Shown: positions 12,269 to 21,956, counted from the stretch's first letter. The stretch: 33,588 bases of DNA from Chthoniobacterales bacterium (GCA_026461395.1 JAPJNA010000030.1:1-33588); one strand, 5' to 3'. The notes: a model not told the origin generated them from the letters alone. Translations and numbers: made by a program.

Positions 12269-15022
12269 ATGACCCCCACCTTTCCGATCGCACGGCAAGA
12301 TGCGGGATCATCATGGCATTCCCTGGATTCGGAAGCTGTCAGCAGGGTGCTTCGGGTCGATCCCGAAAGGGGTTTGGAGAACAGCGAGGTGATGGGGAGG
12401 CGCGAGGAGTCAGGTTGGAACACACTTCCGGAGGCGCGTACCCGACCGCTTGCGATGCTCTTTTTCGGACAATTCGCCAGCCCCCTGATCTACCTCCTGC
12501 TCGCGGCCGCGATCATAGCCTTAGTGATGGGGGATCGGCCTGATGCGATCGTGATCTTGGGTGTCTTGATCATGAATTCGCTGATCGGAACCTTCCAGGA
12601 GGGACGGGCCGAACGAACCATGGACGCCCTCAGAAAGCTTACAATTACAAGAGCACGGGTTATCAGGAACGGGATCGAGCAGGAAATCGCAGCCCGTGAA
12701 TTGCTTCCGGGGGATCTGCTTGTTCTCTCCGCCGGCGACCGAATCGGGGCGGACGCGCGCGTGATCCAGTCGGCCTCCCTGAGCACCGACGAGTCTGCCC
12801 TGACCGGGGAGTCTCTTCCCGTTTTCAAACAGGCCGATCTCCTTCCGCCGGAGACCTCCCTGTCGGAGAGGAACAATATGCTCTACTCGGGGACGCATGT
12901 CGCTACGGGGCGTGGACGAGCTCTCATCGTCGAGACAGGGATAAAGTCAGAGTTCGGTAAGATTGCGGCCCTTGCCACATCCACGGTCGAACCCAAGACA
13001 CCGCTGGAAGTGCGGATCACGCGGTTCGGAGGTTCTCTTGCCCTGGCTTCCGCCCTGATCTTTCTAGTGATTCTCGGCTTTGGAATGGCCCGGGGGCTTC
13101 CTTTTCAGCAGATCCTGATAGTGGCACTCAGCCAATTGGTCTCCGTGGTTCCGGAAGGACTCCCGGTCGCCATGACCATCGCTTTGGCGGTGGGCATGCA
13201 GCGGATGGCCATTCGAGGAGCTGTTGTTCGGCGTCTCGGGGCCATCGAGACCCTGGGATCGACAAGCGTCATCTGCAGTGACAAGACCGGAACCCTGACA
13301 AGAAACGAGATGACCGTCTCCCTGCTCTGGCTTCCCGACACCGGAATGATGGAGGTAAGCGGTGAGGGATACGCGCCCGAAGGGGTGATCGCCCAGGGCG
13401 GGCTTCCGATCAATGAAGCGATGAGACGATCCCTCCATCCACTCACCGAGGCGCTGCTTCTCTGCAACGACGCCCTCCTTCTCCCACCCGATGAGCGGCA
13501 TCCACGATGGCACATTCTGGGGGATCCCACCGAGGCCGCCCTGCTGACACTTGCCGGTAAGCTTGGCTCGGGCATGGAAGAAGTCAGGGAACGATGGCAG
13601 CGCATCTCTGAGATGCCGTTTGACCCTTCCTCAAAAATCATGGCGACCCTGGATCGCAACGGCGACTCCCTCTTCAGGATCTCGCTCAAGGGAGCCCCGG
13701 AAGTGATTATCCCCCTCTGTAACCGGGCAGTCTCGGCAGGGGGCGACATGCCGCTGGATTTGTCGCTGAAAGCAAAGGCTCTCGGAATTGCCGGAGAGAT
13801 GTCAGGTCAGGCACTTCGCTGCCTTGCGGTGGCCACGTGGGATCATCCCCGGCTTCTTGAGCAAGGCGGAGTAGAACAGTTTACTGGAAAGCTCACCCTG
13901 CTCGGCCTGGTGGGACAGATGGATGCTCCCCGCGAGGAAGTCGCACGGGCGTTGGAGTCGAGTGCATCAGCCGGAATCCGCACGATCATGCTCACCGGTG
14001 ATCACAAGGCAACAGGTCTCGCCATTGCACGAAAGCTCGGGATCGCGAAGGAGGGGGACATCGCAATGGAGGGATCGGAACTGGAATCCCTTCCCGATGA
14101 TGCTCTACCGGACGCCCTTCGGCGCATCTCTGTATTCGCGAGGGTTTACCCCGAGCAGAAACTCAGGATTGTCAAAGCCCTTCAGGCCGGCGGCGAGATT
14201 GTCGCGATGACGGGAGACGGCGTGAACGATGCACCTGCGCTGGCAAGGGCGGATGTCGGGGTTGCCATGGGCATCAGCGGGACGGAGGTAGCCAAGAGCG
14301 CATCAAGGATCGTCCTCACGGATGACAACTTCGCGACACTCATCGCCGCCATCCGCGAAGGACGCATCGTGTACCGGAATATCAAGAAAGTGATCCTTTT
14401 CCTTTTTGCAACCTCTCTTGACGAGGTGATAGTCCTCCTGCTGGCTCTCTTTTCAGGTCATCCCCTCCCCTTGGCAGCAGTTCAGATTCTCTGGATCAAC
14501 GTGGTCACCGAGAGTGTCGCCACGGTGAACCTTGTGATGGAAGGAGCTGAGGGTGATGAGATGCGTCACCCCCCCGTTCCTCCAGATGATCCCCTCCTGG
14601 ATCGGGAGATGATGAAGCGACTCCTCGTGATGGTCTCTTCCTCCGTGGTGGTGGTTTTCGGGTTCTACGTGTGGCGTCTCTCCACGGGGGTTCCCTTTGT
14701 GCTGGTGCAGAGCGAGACCTTCACGCTGATGGCCGTGTCACAGTGGTTCAATGTGCTCAACTGCAGAAACCGGATTCGATCCGCCGTGGATTCCAGGGTA
14801 TTTAGTAACGTCTGGCTCACTGGCGGGCTCCTATGCGGTATTCTCCTCCAGTTGATTGTCATCTACAGCGAACCGCTGAACCGCTACTTCCACACCACCC
14901 CGATCCCCCTGCGGAATCTGCTGTTTATCATAGCGCTTGGTAGTCTCGTTCTCGTGCCCGAGGAGATCCGGAAATTCCTCAAACGAAGGACACTCCGGAA
15001 GGGGTGCGGAGGAGAAGTGTGA
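12269..15022 (+). CDS. P2-type cation-transporting ATPase (Ca2+-ATPase-like)
   Basis: 917 aa; TGES, phosphorylation motif CSDKTGTLTRNEMTV, MTGDGVNDAPALARADVGVAMGISGTEVAKSASRIVLTDDNFATLIAAIREGR, N-terminal cation ATPase domain. Confidence 0.95.
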   Translation: MTPTFPIARQDAGSSWHSLDSEAVSRVLRVDPERGLENSEVMGRREESGWNTLPEARTRPLAMLFFGQFASPLIYLLLAAAIIALVMGDRPDAIVILGVLIMNSLIGTFQEGRAERTMDALRKLTITRARVIRNGIEQEIAARELLPGDLLVLSAGDRIGADARVIQSASLSTDESALTGESLPVFKQADLLPPETSLSERNNMLYSGTHVATGRGRALIVETGIKSEFGKIAALATSTVEPKTPLEVRITRFGGSLALASALIFLVILGFGMARGLPFQQILIVALSQLVSVVPEGLPVAMTIALAVGMQRMAIRGAVVRRLGAIETLGSTSVICSDKTGTLTRNEMTVSLLWLPDTGMMEVSGEGYAPEGVIAQGGLPINEAMRRSLHPLTEALLLCNDALLLPPDERHPRWHILGDPTEAALLTLAGKLGSGMEEVRERWQRISEMPFDPSSKIMATLDRNGDSLFRISLKGAPEVIIPLCNRAVSAGGDMPLDLSLKAKALGIAGEMSGQALRCLAVATWDHPRLLEQGGVEQFTGKLTLLGLVGQMDAPREEVARALESSASAGIRTIMLTGDHKATGLAIARKLGIAKEGDIAMEGSELESLPDDALPDALRRISVFARVYPEQKLRIVKALQAGGEIVAMTGDGVNDAPALARADVGVAMGISGTEVAKSASRIVLTDDNFATLIAAIREGRIVYRNIKKVILFLFATSLDEVIVLLLALFSGHPLPLAAVQILWINVVTESVATVNLVMEGAEGDEMRHPPVPPDDPLLDREMMKRLLVMVSSSVVVVFGFYVWRLSTGVPFVLVQSETFTLMAVSQWFNVLNCRNRIRSAVDSRVFSNVWLTGGLLCGILLQLIVIYSEPLNRYFHTTPIPLRNLLFIIALGSLVLVPEEIRKFLKRRTLRKGCGGEV

Positions 15023-15199
15023 AGATAAAGGTTCTCTATAGTTGCCAGCGGAAGGAAATCCTAAGACAGAAAAACAATCAGGATAGAGGCTTAGAGACTT
15101 GGAGGCTTGAATGTTTGGATGCAGGGCCAAGTGCCCAAGGGTAAGACGTATTGAACCTGCGGCGCGGGGCAACACCGCTATTCGCTAACTCTCACCAGC

Positions 15200-15904
15200 C
15201 TACAATCCCGAAGCAGCTGCGGTGTCGGTGAGTAAAAGCGCGTTAGCCTGGCTGATACTTCCGGCAGGGATCGAATGATCAGCTGCCTTGAGTTTCACAA
15301 TCATCGGGATCTTGGCTGCTCCCGTGGCGAGCCACATGATCTGGCGCGAGCGATTAATCATCGGGTAGGTCAGGGTCATGCGCCGTCGGTTCTGGTAGAG
15401 ATTCACTGGATCGGTTAGCGCCACATCGCGGTCAGTGACCTCCAGAACCGGATCGTTCGGAGTCAATGAGGCCGTGTGTCCGTCGGGTCCAAGGCCAAGA
15501 TGAGCCATATCGAGAATCGGGGGATTCCCACAAATCTTCTGAAGGACTTTCTCGTACTCCTTAGCTCCCTCGACGGGATCCTCAGCATTCACCGGCATGG
15601 CGTGGATGTTCTCCTTTGGGATCGGAGCATTCCCCAAGAGCGACTCGTGAAGGTGTGTCAGATTGCGGTCAGGATCACCCTCGGGTGCGATGCGTTCGTC
15701 GATCTGGAAGACATGGACCTGTGACCAAGGCACCTCTTCAGATGCAAGATCCCTCAGCATGGCCCAAGGAGTCTTGCCGCCACTAACGGCAAGAGTGAAA
15801 ACTCCACGAGCAGCCACGGCCTCACGGGAGGCAGCTGCAATTACTCCTGCGGCGGCCTTCGCCACCGCATCATCATCAGCAAGGACCTCGATCTTAAGAG
15901 CCAT
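15200..15904 (-). CDS. pgl: 6-phosphogluconolactonase
   Basis: 234 aa; FTLAVSGGKTPWAMLRDLASEEVPWSQVHVFQIDER and MAHLGLGPDGHTASLTP. Confidence 0.93.
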   Translation of the reverse strand: MALKIEVLADDDAVAKAAAGVIAAASREAVAARGVFTLAVSGGKTPWAMLRDLASEEVPWSQVHVFQIDERIAPEGDPDRNLTHLHESLLGNAPIPKENIHAMPVNAEDPVEGAKEYEKVLQKICGNPPILDMAHLGLGPDGHTASLTPNDPVLEVTDRDVALTDPVNLYQNRRRMTLTYPMINRSRQIMWLATGAAKIPMIVKLKAADHSIPAGSISQANALLLTDTAAASGL

Positions 15905-15925
15905 GACTAGATAGTGATTAGATAC

Positions 15926-17548
15926 TTACTTCTTTGCCCTATAGCGGCGGATGAGGGCGTTCGTGGAGCTGTCGTGCTTGAGCTCTGGCTCGGTCGGTGA
16001 CTCCAGCTCGGGGATAATGTGCTGGGCAAGCTGCTTGCCAAGCTCCACACCCCACTGATCGAAGGAGTTGATGCCCCAGACAACACCTTGTGTGAAGACG
16101 CTGTGCTCATAGAGAGCGACCAGAACGCCAAGTGTATGCGGGTCGAGCTTGTCGGCCATGATGACATTCGAGGGACGATTCCCCTCGAAGACGCGGTGGG
16201 GATTGAGCCAATCGGGCGTCCCCTCGGCCTTCACCTGGTCAGGTGTCTTGCCGAAAGCGAGTGCCTCGGCCTGCGCGAAGATATTCGAGATGAGGTAATT
16301 GTGGTGATGACCCAGCTCGTTGATCGCCTTGTTGAAGCCTATGAAGTCGCACGGAATGAGGCGCGTACCCTGATGGATAAGCTGGTAGAAGGAGTGTTGG
16401 CCGTTCGTTCCAGGCTCGCCCCAGTAGATCGGACCCGTGTCGAAGGTGACATGGGTTCCATCGAGACGAACCGACTTGCCATTGCTCTCCATGGTGAGCT
16501 GCTGGAGGTAGGCGGGGAAGCGCTTGAGGTACTGCTCGTAGGGAAGCACGGCAATGCTCTGGGCTCCGAAGAAGTCGTTGTACCAGACGGCAAGCAGACC
16601 GAGAAGAACGGGGAGATTCTTCTCGAGCGGGGCCGTGCGGAAGTGCTCGTCCATGGCGTGGAAACCGGCGAGGAGGTCTGAGAAGTTCTTCGGACCAATG
16701 GCGATCATGGTCGAGAGACCGATCGCGGAGTCCATCGAGTAGCGGCCGCCGACCCAATCCCAGAATCCGAACATATTCGCGGTGTCGATGCCAAACTCGG
16801 AGACTTTGGCGGCATTGGTGGAGACAGCGACGAAGTGTTTGGCGACTGCCGAGACATCCCCGCCGAAGCCCTTAAGCGACCACTCCCGGGCGCTGTTGGC
16901 ATTCGTCATGGTCTCGAGTGTGGTGAAGGTCTTCGAAGAGACAATGAAGAGGGTCTCAGTGGGGTCGAGATCACGCACGGCCTCGGAGAAATCGGTGCCG
17001 TCGACATTGGAGACAAAGCGGAAGGTCATGTCGCGATCGCTGTAAGCCTTGAGCGCCTCGTAGGCCATGACAGGACCTAGGTCAGAGCCACCGATGCCGA
17101 TATTGATGACGTTCTTGATGCGCTTGCCTGTGTGACCCTTCCACTCGCCGGAGCGGATGCGGTCGGCAAAGGTGCCCATGGACTCGAGAACCTTGTGAAC
17201 CTCGGGAACAACATCGACACCGTCGACCTTGATCACAGCATTCTTGGGGGCTCGGAGGGCAACATGGAGAACGGCGCGGTCCTCGGTGATGTTGATCTTC
17301 TCCCCGGCGAACATCTTATCGCGGTGCGCTTCAAGACCGACTTCCTTCGCGAGTTGGACGAGGTCCTTGAGGGTCTCGTCGTTGACGCGGTTCTTCGAGT
17401 AGTCGAGGTAGAGGCCGCAAGCCTCCGCGGCCAGGCGCTCACCACGTGTCGGATCTGCGGCAAAGAGCTCCTTAAGCGTGGTCTTGGCGATCTGGTCGCG
17501 ATTGGCTTCGAGTGCCTTCCAGGCAGGGAGTTGGGTCGGGTTGGACAT
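15926..17548 (-). CDS. pgi: Glucose-6-phosphate isomerase
   Basis: Start chosen at [20 protein letters not shown] (17548) rather than the track start at 17644. Motifs: [59 protein letters not shown]. Confidence 0.96.
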   Translation of the reverse strand: MSNPTQLPAWKALEANRDQIAKTTLKELFAADPTRGERLAAEACGLYLDYSKNRVNDETLKDLVQLAKEVGLEAHRDKMFAGEKINITEDRAVLHVALRAPKNAVIKVDGVDVVPEVHKVLESMGTFADRIRSGEWKGHTGKRIKNVINIGIGGSDLGPVMAYEALKAYSDRDMTFRFVSNVDGTDFSEAVRDLDPTETLFIVSSKTFTTLETMTNANSAREWSLKGFGGDVSAVAKHFVAVSTNAAKVSEFGIDTANMFGFWDWVGGRYSMDSAIGLSTMIAIGPKNFSDLLAGFHAMDEHFRTAPLEKNLPVLLGLLAVWYNDFFGAQSIAVLPYEQYLKRFPAYLQQLTMESNGKSVRLDGTHVTFDTGPIYWGEPGTNGQHSFYQLIHQGTRLIPCDFIGFNKAINELGHHHNYLISNIFAQAEALAFGKTPDQVKAEGTPDWLNPHRVFEGNRPSNVIMADKLDPHTLGVLVALYEHSVFTQGVVWGINSFDQWGVELGKQLAQHIIPELESPTEPELKHDSSTNALIRRYRAKK

Positions 17549-17637
17549 ACGAAAAGGATGAATTATGAGAGATGAATTATGAAGGATTATTCCAGTAAGA
17601 TTGCTAGACTCCGTAACCCAACTAGAATGCTTGAAAA

Positions 17638-18093
17638 ATGGCAACCGACAATCCTGTCACACATCAACTGGGAGAACATACGGCCCGGAGCATTCAGGAA
17701 ACGGCGGCTATTGCCATAGAACTCCTGCCGCTGATGCTGAAGTCAGGCGTGGTCAGTCTGGAGGGACCGCTCGGTGCAGGGAAAACCCATTTCGTCAAAG
17801 CAACGGCTCTCGCCATGGGTATCACAGAGGAGGTCACCAGTCCGACCTTCACCCTGCTTCAGAGCTATGGTTCCGGAGAAAACCGCCTGCATCACTCGGA
17901 CTGGTACAGGCTGGAATCCGAATCCGAGGTGCTCGCCTTGGGATTGGAAGATTACTATCATGACGGGCTCATGTTTATCGAATGGGGAGACAAGTTTGCC
18001 GGCATCCTTCCTCCCGGGACGCTGAGGATCCGGATTGAGCCACAACTCGTGCGCACGGAAGAGATCCGCACGTTCCGCTGGGAAATCCTCTGA
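17638..18093 (+). CDS. tsaE: tRNA threonylcarbamoyladenosine biosynthesis ATPase TsaE
   Basis: 151 aa; [35 protein letters not shown] and FIEWGDK. Confidence 0.93.
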   Translation: MATDNPVTHQLGEHTARSIQETAAIAIELLPLMLKSGVVSLEGPLGAGKTHFVKATALAMGITEEVTSPTFTLLQSYGSGENRLHHSDWYRLESESEVLALGLEDYYHDGLMFIEWGDKFAGILPPGTLRIRIEPQLVRTEEIRTFRWEIL

Positions 18094-18099
18094 AATAAC

Positions 18100-18732
18100 G
18101 TGAAGATCCTTTCCCTAGACTCCTCATCACCGGTCGCCTCGGTTGCCTTCGTTTCCTTCATTAAAGGAACACCGGAAATTCTCTTTGAGAAGCAGACTCC
18201 CCATGCGCGATCCGACTCCGCTGCGCTCTTCGAGGGGTTGCGGGATGCCGTGGAGAGATGTGGCCTGCCCGATGCACTCTGCGTGGGACTTGGTCCCGGG
18301 TCGTATAATGGCCTGCGTGCAGGAATTGCGGCCGCCAGAGGGTTCGCCACGGCGCGGAATCTCCCGCTTTATGCCATTCCGTCACCCTTGGCACTGCATG
18401 GGCCTGATGAGGGCTTCTGGGCCCTCGGGGATGCGCGGGGAGGCCATTACTGGATAGCGCGGATTCAACTGGGGGTATTCGTGGAAGAACCTCGGCTACT
18501 TTCTCCCGCAGAGACACTGAGTCATCTGCACTCGCATGCCAACCTGCCCGTACTTGGGTCGGCTGTATTGCCTGAAATCGGAAACCTTCTCATAGAAACC
18601 CCAAGCGCCGTGCGACTTGCAATCCTTGCGGAAAAGAACGATCCCTCTTTCATTGTCTCGGGAACTCCCGAGCCAATCTACCTGAAGCCTCCCCACATCA
18701 CCCCGCCAAGAGCCACAGCCACCGTACCATGA
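18100..18732 (+). CDS. tsaB: tRNA threonylcarbamoyladenosine biosynthesis protein TsaB (GTG start)
   Basis: 210 aa; ILSLDSSSPVASVAF, CVGLGPGSYNGLRAGIAAARGFA; lies 6 bp after tsaE. Confidence 0.9.
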   Translation: MKILSLDSSSPVASVAFVSFIKGTPEILFEKQTPHARSDSAALFEGLRDAVERCGLPDALCVGLGPGSYNGLRAGIAAARGFATARNLPLYAIPSPLALHGPDEGFWALGDARGGHYWIARIQLGVFVEEPRLLSPAETLSHLHSHANLPVLGSAVLPEIGNLLIETPSAVRLAILAEKNDPSFIVSGTPEPIYLKPPHITPPRATATVP

Positions 18733-20645
18733 GCGCACGGATTCTTTTTCCTATCCTGCTTTGCTTTCTTGCTCTCGTCTTGCCGTCAGCGGCGCAGATG
18801 AACAATGGGACGAATGCCCCCGTCGAGGAGAATCCAAAACCCACATGGGAGACCCAGAAGCAGGCCCGTACCTTCCAGCTTGGAATTCCCGCCCCGAGAG
18901 GTCAGATCACCGACAGGAATGGCTACCCGCTAGCCCAGAGTCGCCTCAGTTACAACCTGGCGCTTCAGTTCCCCACACCTCTTGACTGGAGCGAAGCCAA
19001 GGTTCTGGCTTTTGCTCGCCAACACATCACGTTCGCCAAGGGGTTCCTTGGACGCCAGATCTTGCTGCGTGATCAGGCTATCCTCAATCATTACCGCAAC
19101 CGCGGACTCCTACCGCTGACTCTGCTCGAGGATCTGCAACCCGAGGAACTGGCCGCCGCTAGACGCGGCCTCACGAGTGCACTGGTGCTCCAGCAGGTCT
19201 ATGCCCGCATCTACCCCAATGGTCAGCTTGCCTCACACATTATCGGCTACACTGGTAAGGAAGCTCCGCTTTCCATCCGTCCGATCGAGAACAAGGATCT
19301 CATCTTCACCGAAAGCGAGGGACGCGAGGGGATCGAGCAAACCTTCGACTACCAGCTCAAGGGGCACCCTGGCAGCATCCATGTCACCTACGATGCGGAG
19401 GGGCGGAAGACCTCAGAGAGGATCGCCCAGCCTCCCGTTCCCGGCGATAACGTGATCACGACCATTGATCAGAATCTGCAGCGCATCTGCGAAAAAGTCC
19501 TGAGCGAGAATTGCAAGCGCGGCGCCATCGTGATGATCGATCCCTGGACCGGTGAAATCCATGCCATGGCCTCCTGGCCCGAATACAATCCTAACCACTT
19601 CGTTCCCATCCTGAATCCTGAGATCTACCGACAACTCAGCGAAGATCCCTCCACACCCTTGCTACCGCGCGCCTATCGATCCGCTTACCCTCCCGGCTCC
19701 ACCTTCAAGACATTTGTCGCACTCTCCGGGTTCCAGTCAGGCAAGCTCACCGCAAGCGATATCTACAGCGGTCCCACTGCAATCGATATCGGCAACTTCA
19801 CCTTTCACAACTGGAAGAAGACCAGTGCGGGTCGTCTGAATTTTGTCGAAGCACTCACTCAATCCTGTAACACATGGTTCATTCAGGCCGGCATCAAGAT
19901 CGGGGCACCAAATATCATCACCTGGACCGAACGTCTGGGACTCGGGAAGAAGACAGGCATCCCGCTCAAAGCCGAATCGGGCGGTATCATTCCCACCGAT
20001 GAATACATGCTTCGCACCCAAAAGAGGAAGATCCTGAAAGGCGATGTTGCTAACATGAGTATAGGTCAGGGAGCCATCGTTGTCACTCCCCTCCAGATGG
20101 CCCAGGCTTACGGTGTCATCGCTTCGGGGGGACAATATCACCAGACACGGCTTGTGAAGCAGATTCAGGGCATCGATAACAAAGTTGTCTCAGCCTACCC
20201 TGACCGATTCCGGGATGACCTCCAGATCAAGCCCGAAGATATGGAGACTCTGAAAAAAGCTCTCGTAGCCGTAACCGAAGATGGACAGGGGACAGCCCAT
20301 CACGCGCAGGTGAAGGGATATCATGTCGCCGGAAAGACCGGCACCGCCCAATGGGGAGGCGGGGGGGACAAGGAGAAGCAGCGTACCGCCGCATGGTTTG
20401 CAGGGTTCGTTCCCGCCGAGAACCCCCAGTATGCTTTTGCTGCCGTCTATGAGGGAGAACCCGGTGATAACAACATCCATGGGGGCAGCCACGCCGCACC
20501 GCTAATCGGTAAAGTCCTCCAGGAGGTCTATGGCTCGAAAGAGGAAAAGGAATCGAAATCCACCGACTCTCCCGACCAGTCCGATAAGGATAAGGAAGAG
20601 AAGTCTAAGGATCATGAACAGCCCGAGACGGATCAGTCGAACTAG
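18729..20645 (+). CDS. mrdA: PBP2-like peptidoglycan D,D-transpeptidase
   Basis: 638 aa; RGQITDRNGYPLAQSR, SxxK in YPPGSTFKTFVALSG, SxN in TQSCNTWF, KTGT in AGKTGTAQWGG; Lys/Glu-rich C-terminal tail. Confidence 0.9.
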   Translation: MSARILFPILLCFLALVLPSAAQMNNGTNAPVEENPKPTWETQKQARTFQLGIPAPRGQITDRNGYPLAQSRLSYNLALQFPTPLDWSEAKVLAFARQHITFAKGFLGRQILLRDQAILNHYRNRGLLPLTLLEDLQPEELAAARRGLTSALVLQQVYARIYPNGQLASHIIGYTGKEAPLSIRPIENKDLIFTESEGREGIEQTFDYQLKGHPGSIHVTYDAEGRKTSERIAQPPVPGDNVITTIDQNLQRICEKVLSENCKRGAIVMIDPWTGEIHAMASWPEYNPNHFVPILNPEIYRQLSEDPSTPLLPRAYRSAYPPGSTFKTFVALSGFQSGKLTASDIYSGPTAIDIGNFTFHNWKKTSAGRLNFVEALTQSCNTWFIQAGIKIGAPNIITWTERLGLGKKTGIPLKAESGGIIPTDEYMLRTQKRKILKGDVANMSIGQGAIVVTPLQMAQAYGVIASGGQYHQTRLVKQIQGIDNKVVSAYPDRFRDDLQIKPEDMETLKKALVAVTEDGQGTAHHAQVKGYHVAGKTGTAQWGGGGDKEKQRTAAWFAGFVPAENPQYAFAAVYEGEPGDNNIHGGSHAAPLIGKVLQEVYGSKEEKESKSTDSPDQSDKDKEEKSKDHEQPETDQSN

Positions 20646-20648
20646 CCA

Positions 20649-20666
20649 TGCCACAGAAGTGGCATT
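20649..20666. terminator. Short hairpin just after the PBP2 stop
   Basis: ATGCCAC-AGAA-GTGGCAT, starting about 4 nt after the stop; no clear T-run, so only a weak candidate. Confidence 0.3.
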
Positions 20667-20787
20667 CAGGGATTTAGGCTATAGGTGTTTAGACTATTAG
20701 GACAAAAGAAAATATCCTGCATAGAGGAAGTTGTAACGGATGCGAATCAACAGCCAGATAATCAAACACTGATACCGCAGGGCAAAT

Positions 20788-21015
20788 TCAGATCTCGTAA
20801 CGTTGCTGCAAGTAAGCAAACCGTCCATCAGGACTCCTTAAGTTCAGACGTCCTGTCCACTTGTGGATAAAGGAGAGCTTTTTAGATGTCGTAGAAATTC
20901 CTAGTTCATCGATAAGAAGTGTCTCCACAAGAAACGACAGGCTGATATTCTTCATGAGGGCCAGTTCTTTGGCTCGTTCTAGAATTATTGAATCAATTGT
21001 CAGGTCGATATTCAT
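20788..21015 (-). CDS. DUF6364/ribbon-helix-helix-type antitoxin-like small protein, apparently without a partner toxin
   Basis: 75 aa; MNIDLTIDSIILERAKELALMKNISLSFLVETLL resembles antitoxin RHH domains and ends with the typical ..FAYLQQRYEI tail. No toxin ORF lies in the 140 bp downstream. Confidence 0.6.
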   Translation of the reverse strand: MNIDLTIDSIILERAKELALMKNISLSFLVETLLIDELGISTTSKKLSFIHKWTGRLNLRSPDGRFAYLQQRYEI

Positions 21016-21033
21016 TTCTATTCCAATTTAGTA

Positions 21034-21060
21034 TCTCTGCGCCTCTGCGTCTCCGCGCGA
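21034..21060 (-). repeat. GCAGAGRCGCAGAG-type repeat, copy A
   Basis: TCTCTGCGCCTCTGCGTCTCCGCGCGA (+ strand); reverse complement TCGCGCGGAGACGCAGAGGCGCAGAGA. Homologous to the copies at 22972, 23198 and 31640. Confidence 0.85.
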
Positions 21061-21071
21061 AATAAAATTTC

Positions 21072-21290
21072 TTACCTCCGTGACTTGGAAGTCACTCCAA
21101 GGATCTCGTAAAGACGGTTTAGAATGCCTTGTGCCATCGAAGAGGAATGACGGGCCATACTGCTCGTCATCGAACGTTTTGGGGCAATGGAGGCGGATCT
21201 CTTGAGTGCAGCCCATTGCCAGAGCTCATCGGTGGATCGGATGGTGGACTTGGTGGCGGTCTTCATGGTGGTGGTTGGTGATGTTTTCAT
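21072..21290 (-). CDS. Hypothetical 72-aa protein immediately downstream of lexA
   Basis: MKTSPTTTMKTATKSTIRSTDELWQWAALKRSAS...; starts 3 bp past the end of lexA on the same strand. No recognised family. Confidence 0.4.
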   Translation of the reverse strand: MKTSPTTTMKTATKSTIRSTDELWQWAALKRSASIAPKRSMTSSMARHSSSMAQGILNRLYEILGVTSKSRR

Positions 21291-21293
21291 TGC

Positions 21294-21917
21294 TTATTGA
21301 GGAAGATGGGTACGGATCAGAGCGCGGAAGACTCCTTGGATCAGGAGTTCCCGAGCAGGAATAAGATCGGGATAGAGCGGGTTCTCAGCACGAAGGAAGG
21401 GAATACCCCCCTCCACGAGGTAGCGCTTCAGCGTCACCTCGCCGTCGATCAGGGCGGCAACGATATCGCGGTTTCGAGGTTCTGCATGCTCCAGGATCAC
21501 GACATCGCGATTCAGGATCCCAGCACCGATCATGGAGTCTCCCCTCACCTCCAGGGCGAAAGTCTTCGCATTCCGGGGAATCTTGATCGTCTCCGGATCT
21601 ACGGTAATGCAGCGATCCACATCCTGCTCCTGGCCCTCGGGGATACCGGCAGGAATCATTCCGTAAAGGGGTACTTCGAGAAGTTCCAGACGGGACTTCC
21701 TACCACCACGATCGGGCAGAATGATATTCCTCGAACGCCCTGCCTCGCGACGAATGGCCCCTTTCTTTTCCATGAGATCCAGATGACTCGCCACGGTAGC
21801 CGGGGAGCTGAATCCAAAACGGGCCATGATCTCACGCACCGAGGGAATACCTCCCCTCTCCTCCGCGCAGTCGCGGATGAAAGAGAGGATTTCGCTCTGT
21901 CGTGAGGTGAGATTCAT
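21294..21917 (-). CDS. lexA: LexA repressor
   Basis: LTSRQSEILSFIRDCAEERGGIPSVREIMARFGFSSPATVASHLDLMEKKGAIRR; A-G cleavage context YGMIPAGIPEG; catalytic RGDSMIGAGI and LIDGEVTLKRYL. Start at MNLTSRQ (21917) preferred over the track start at 21929. Confidence 0.95.
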   Translation of the reverse strand: MNLTSRQSEILSFIRDCAEERGGIPSVREIMARFGFSSPATVASHLDLMEKKGAIRREAGRSRNIILPDRGGRKSRLELLEVPLYGMIPAGIPEGQEQDVDRCITVDPETIKIPRNAKTFALEVRGDSMIGAGILNRDVVILEHAEPRNRDIVAALIDGEVTLKRYLVEGGIPFLRAENPLYPDLIPARELLIQGVFRALIRTHLPQ

Positions 21918-21924
21918 GCTGAAA

Positions 21925-21956
21925 TTCATATACCGTTCATTTGTTCGGTATATGAA
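21925..21956. promoter_or_regulatory. Perfect 11-bp inverted repeat upstream of lexA, candidate operator
   Basis: TTCATATACCG-ttcatttgtt-CGGTATATGAA adjoining the lexA start. Confidence 0.55.

Noticed and set aside
16019-16681. 220-aa ORF antisense to pgi (and similar antisense ORFs over mlaE, rimO and others)
   Set aside because: Codon-bias artefacts overlapping clear housekeeping genes; no domain signatures.
21028-21216. 62-aa ORF ending ...NFISRGDAEAQRY
   Set aside because: Its C-terminus is simply the translated GCAGAG repeat (RGDAEAQR), a common spurious ORF signature, and it overlaps another ORF in a different frame.
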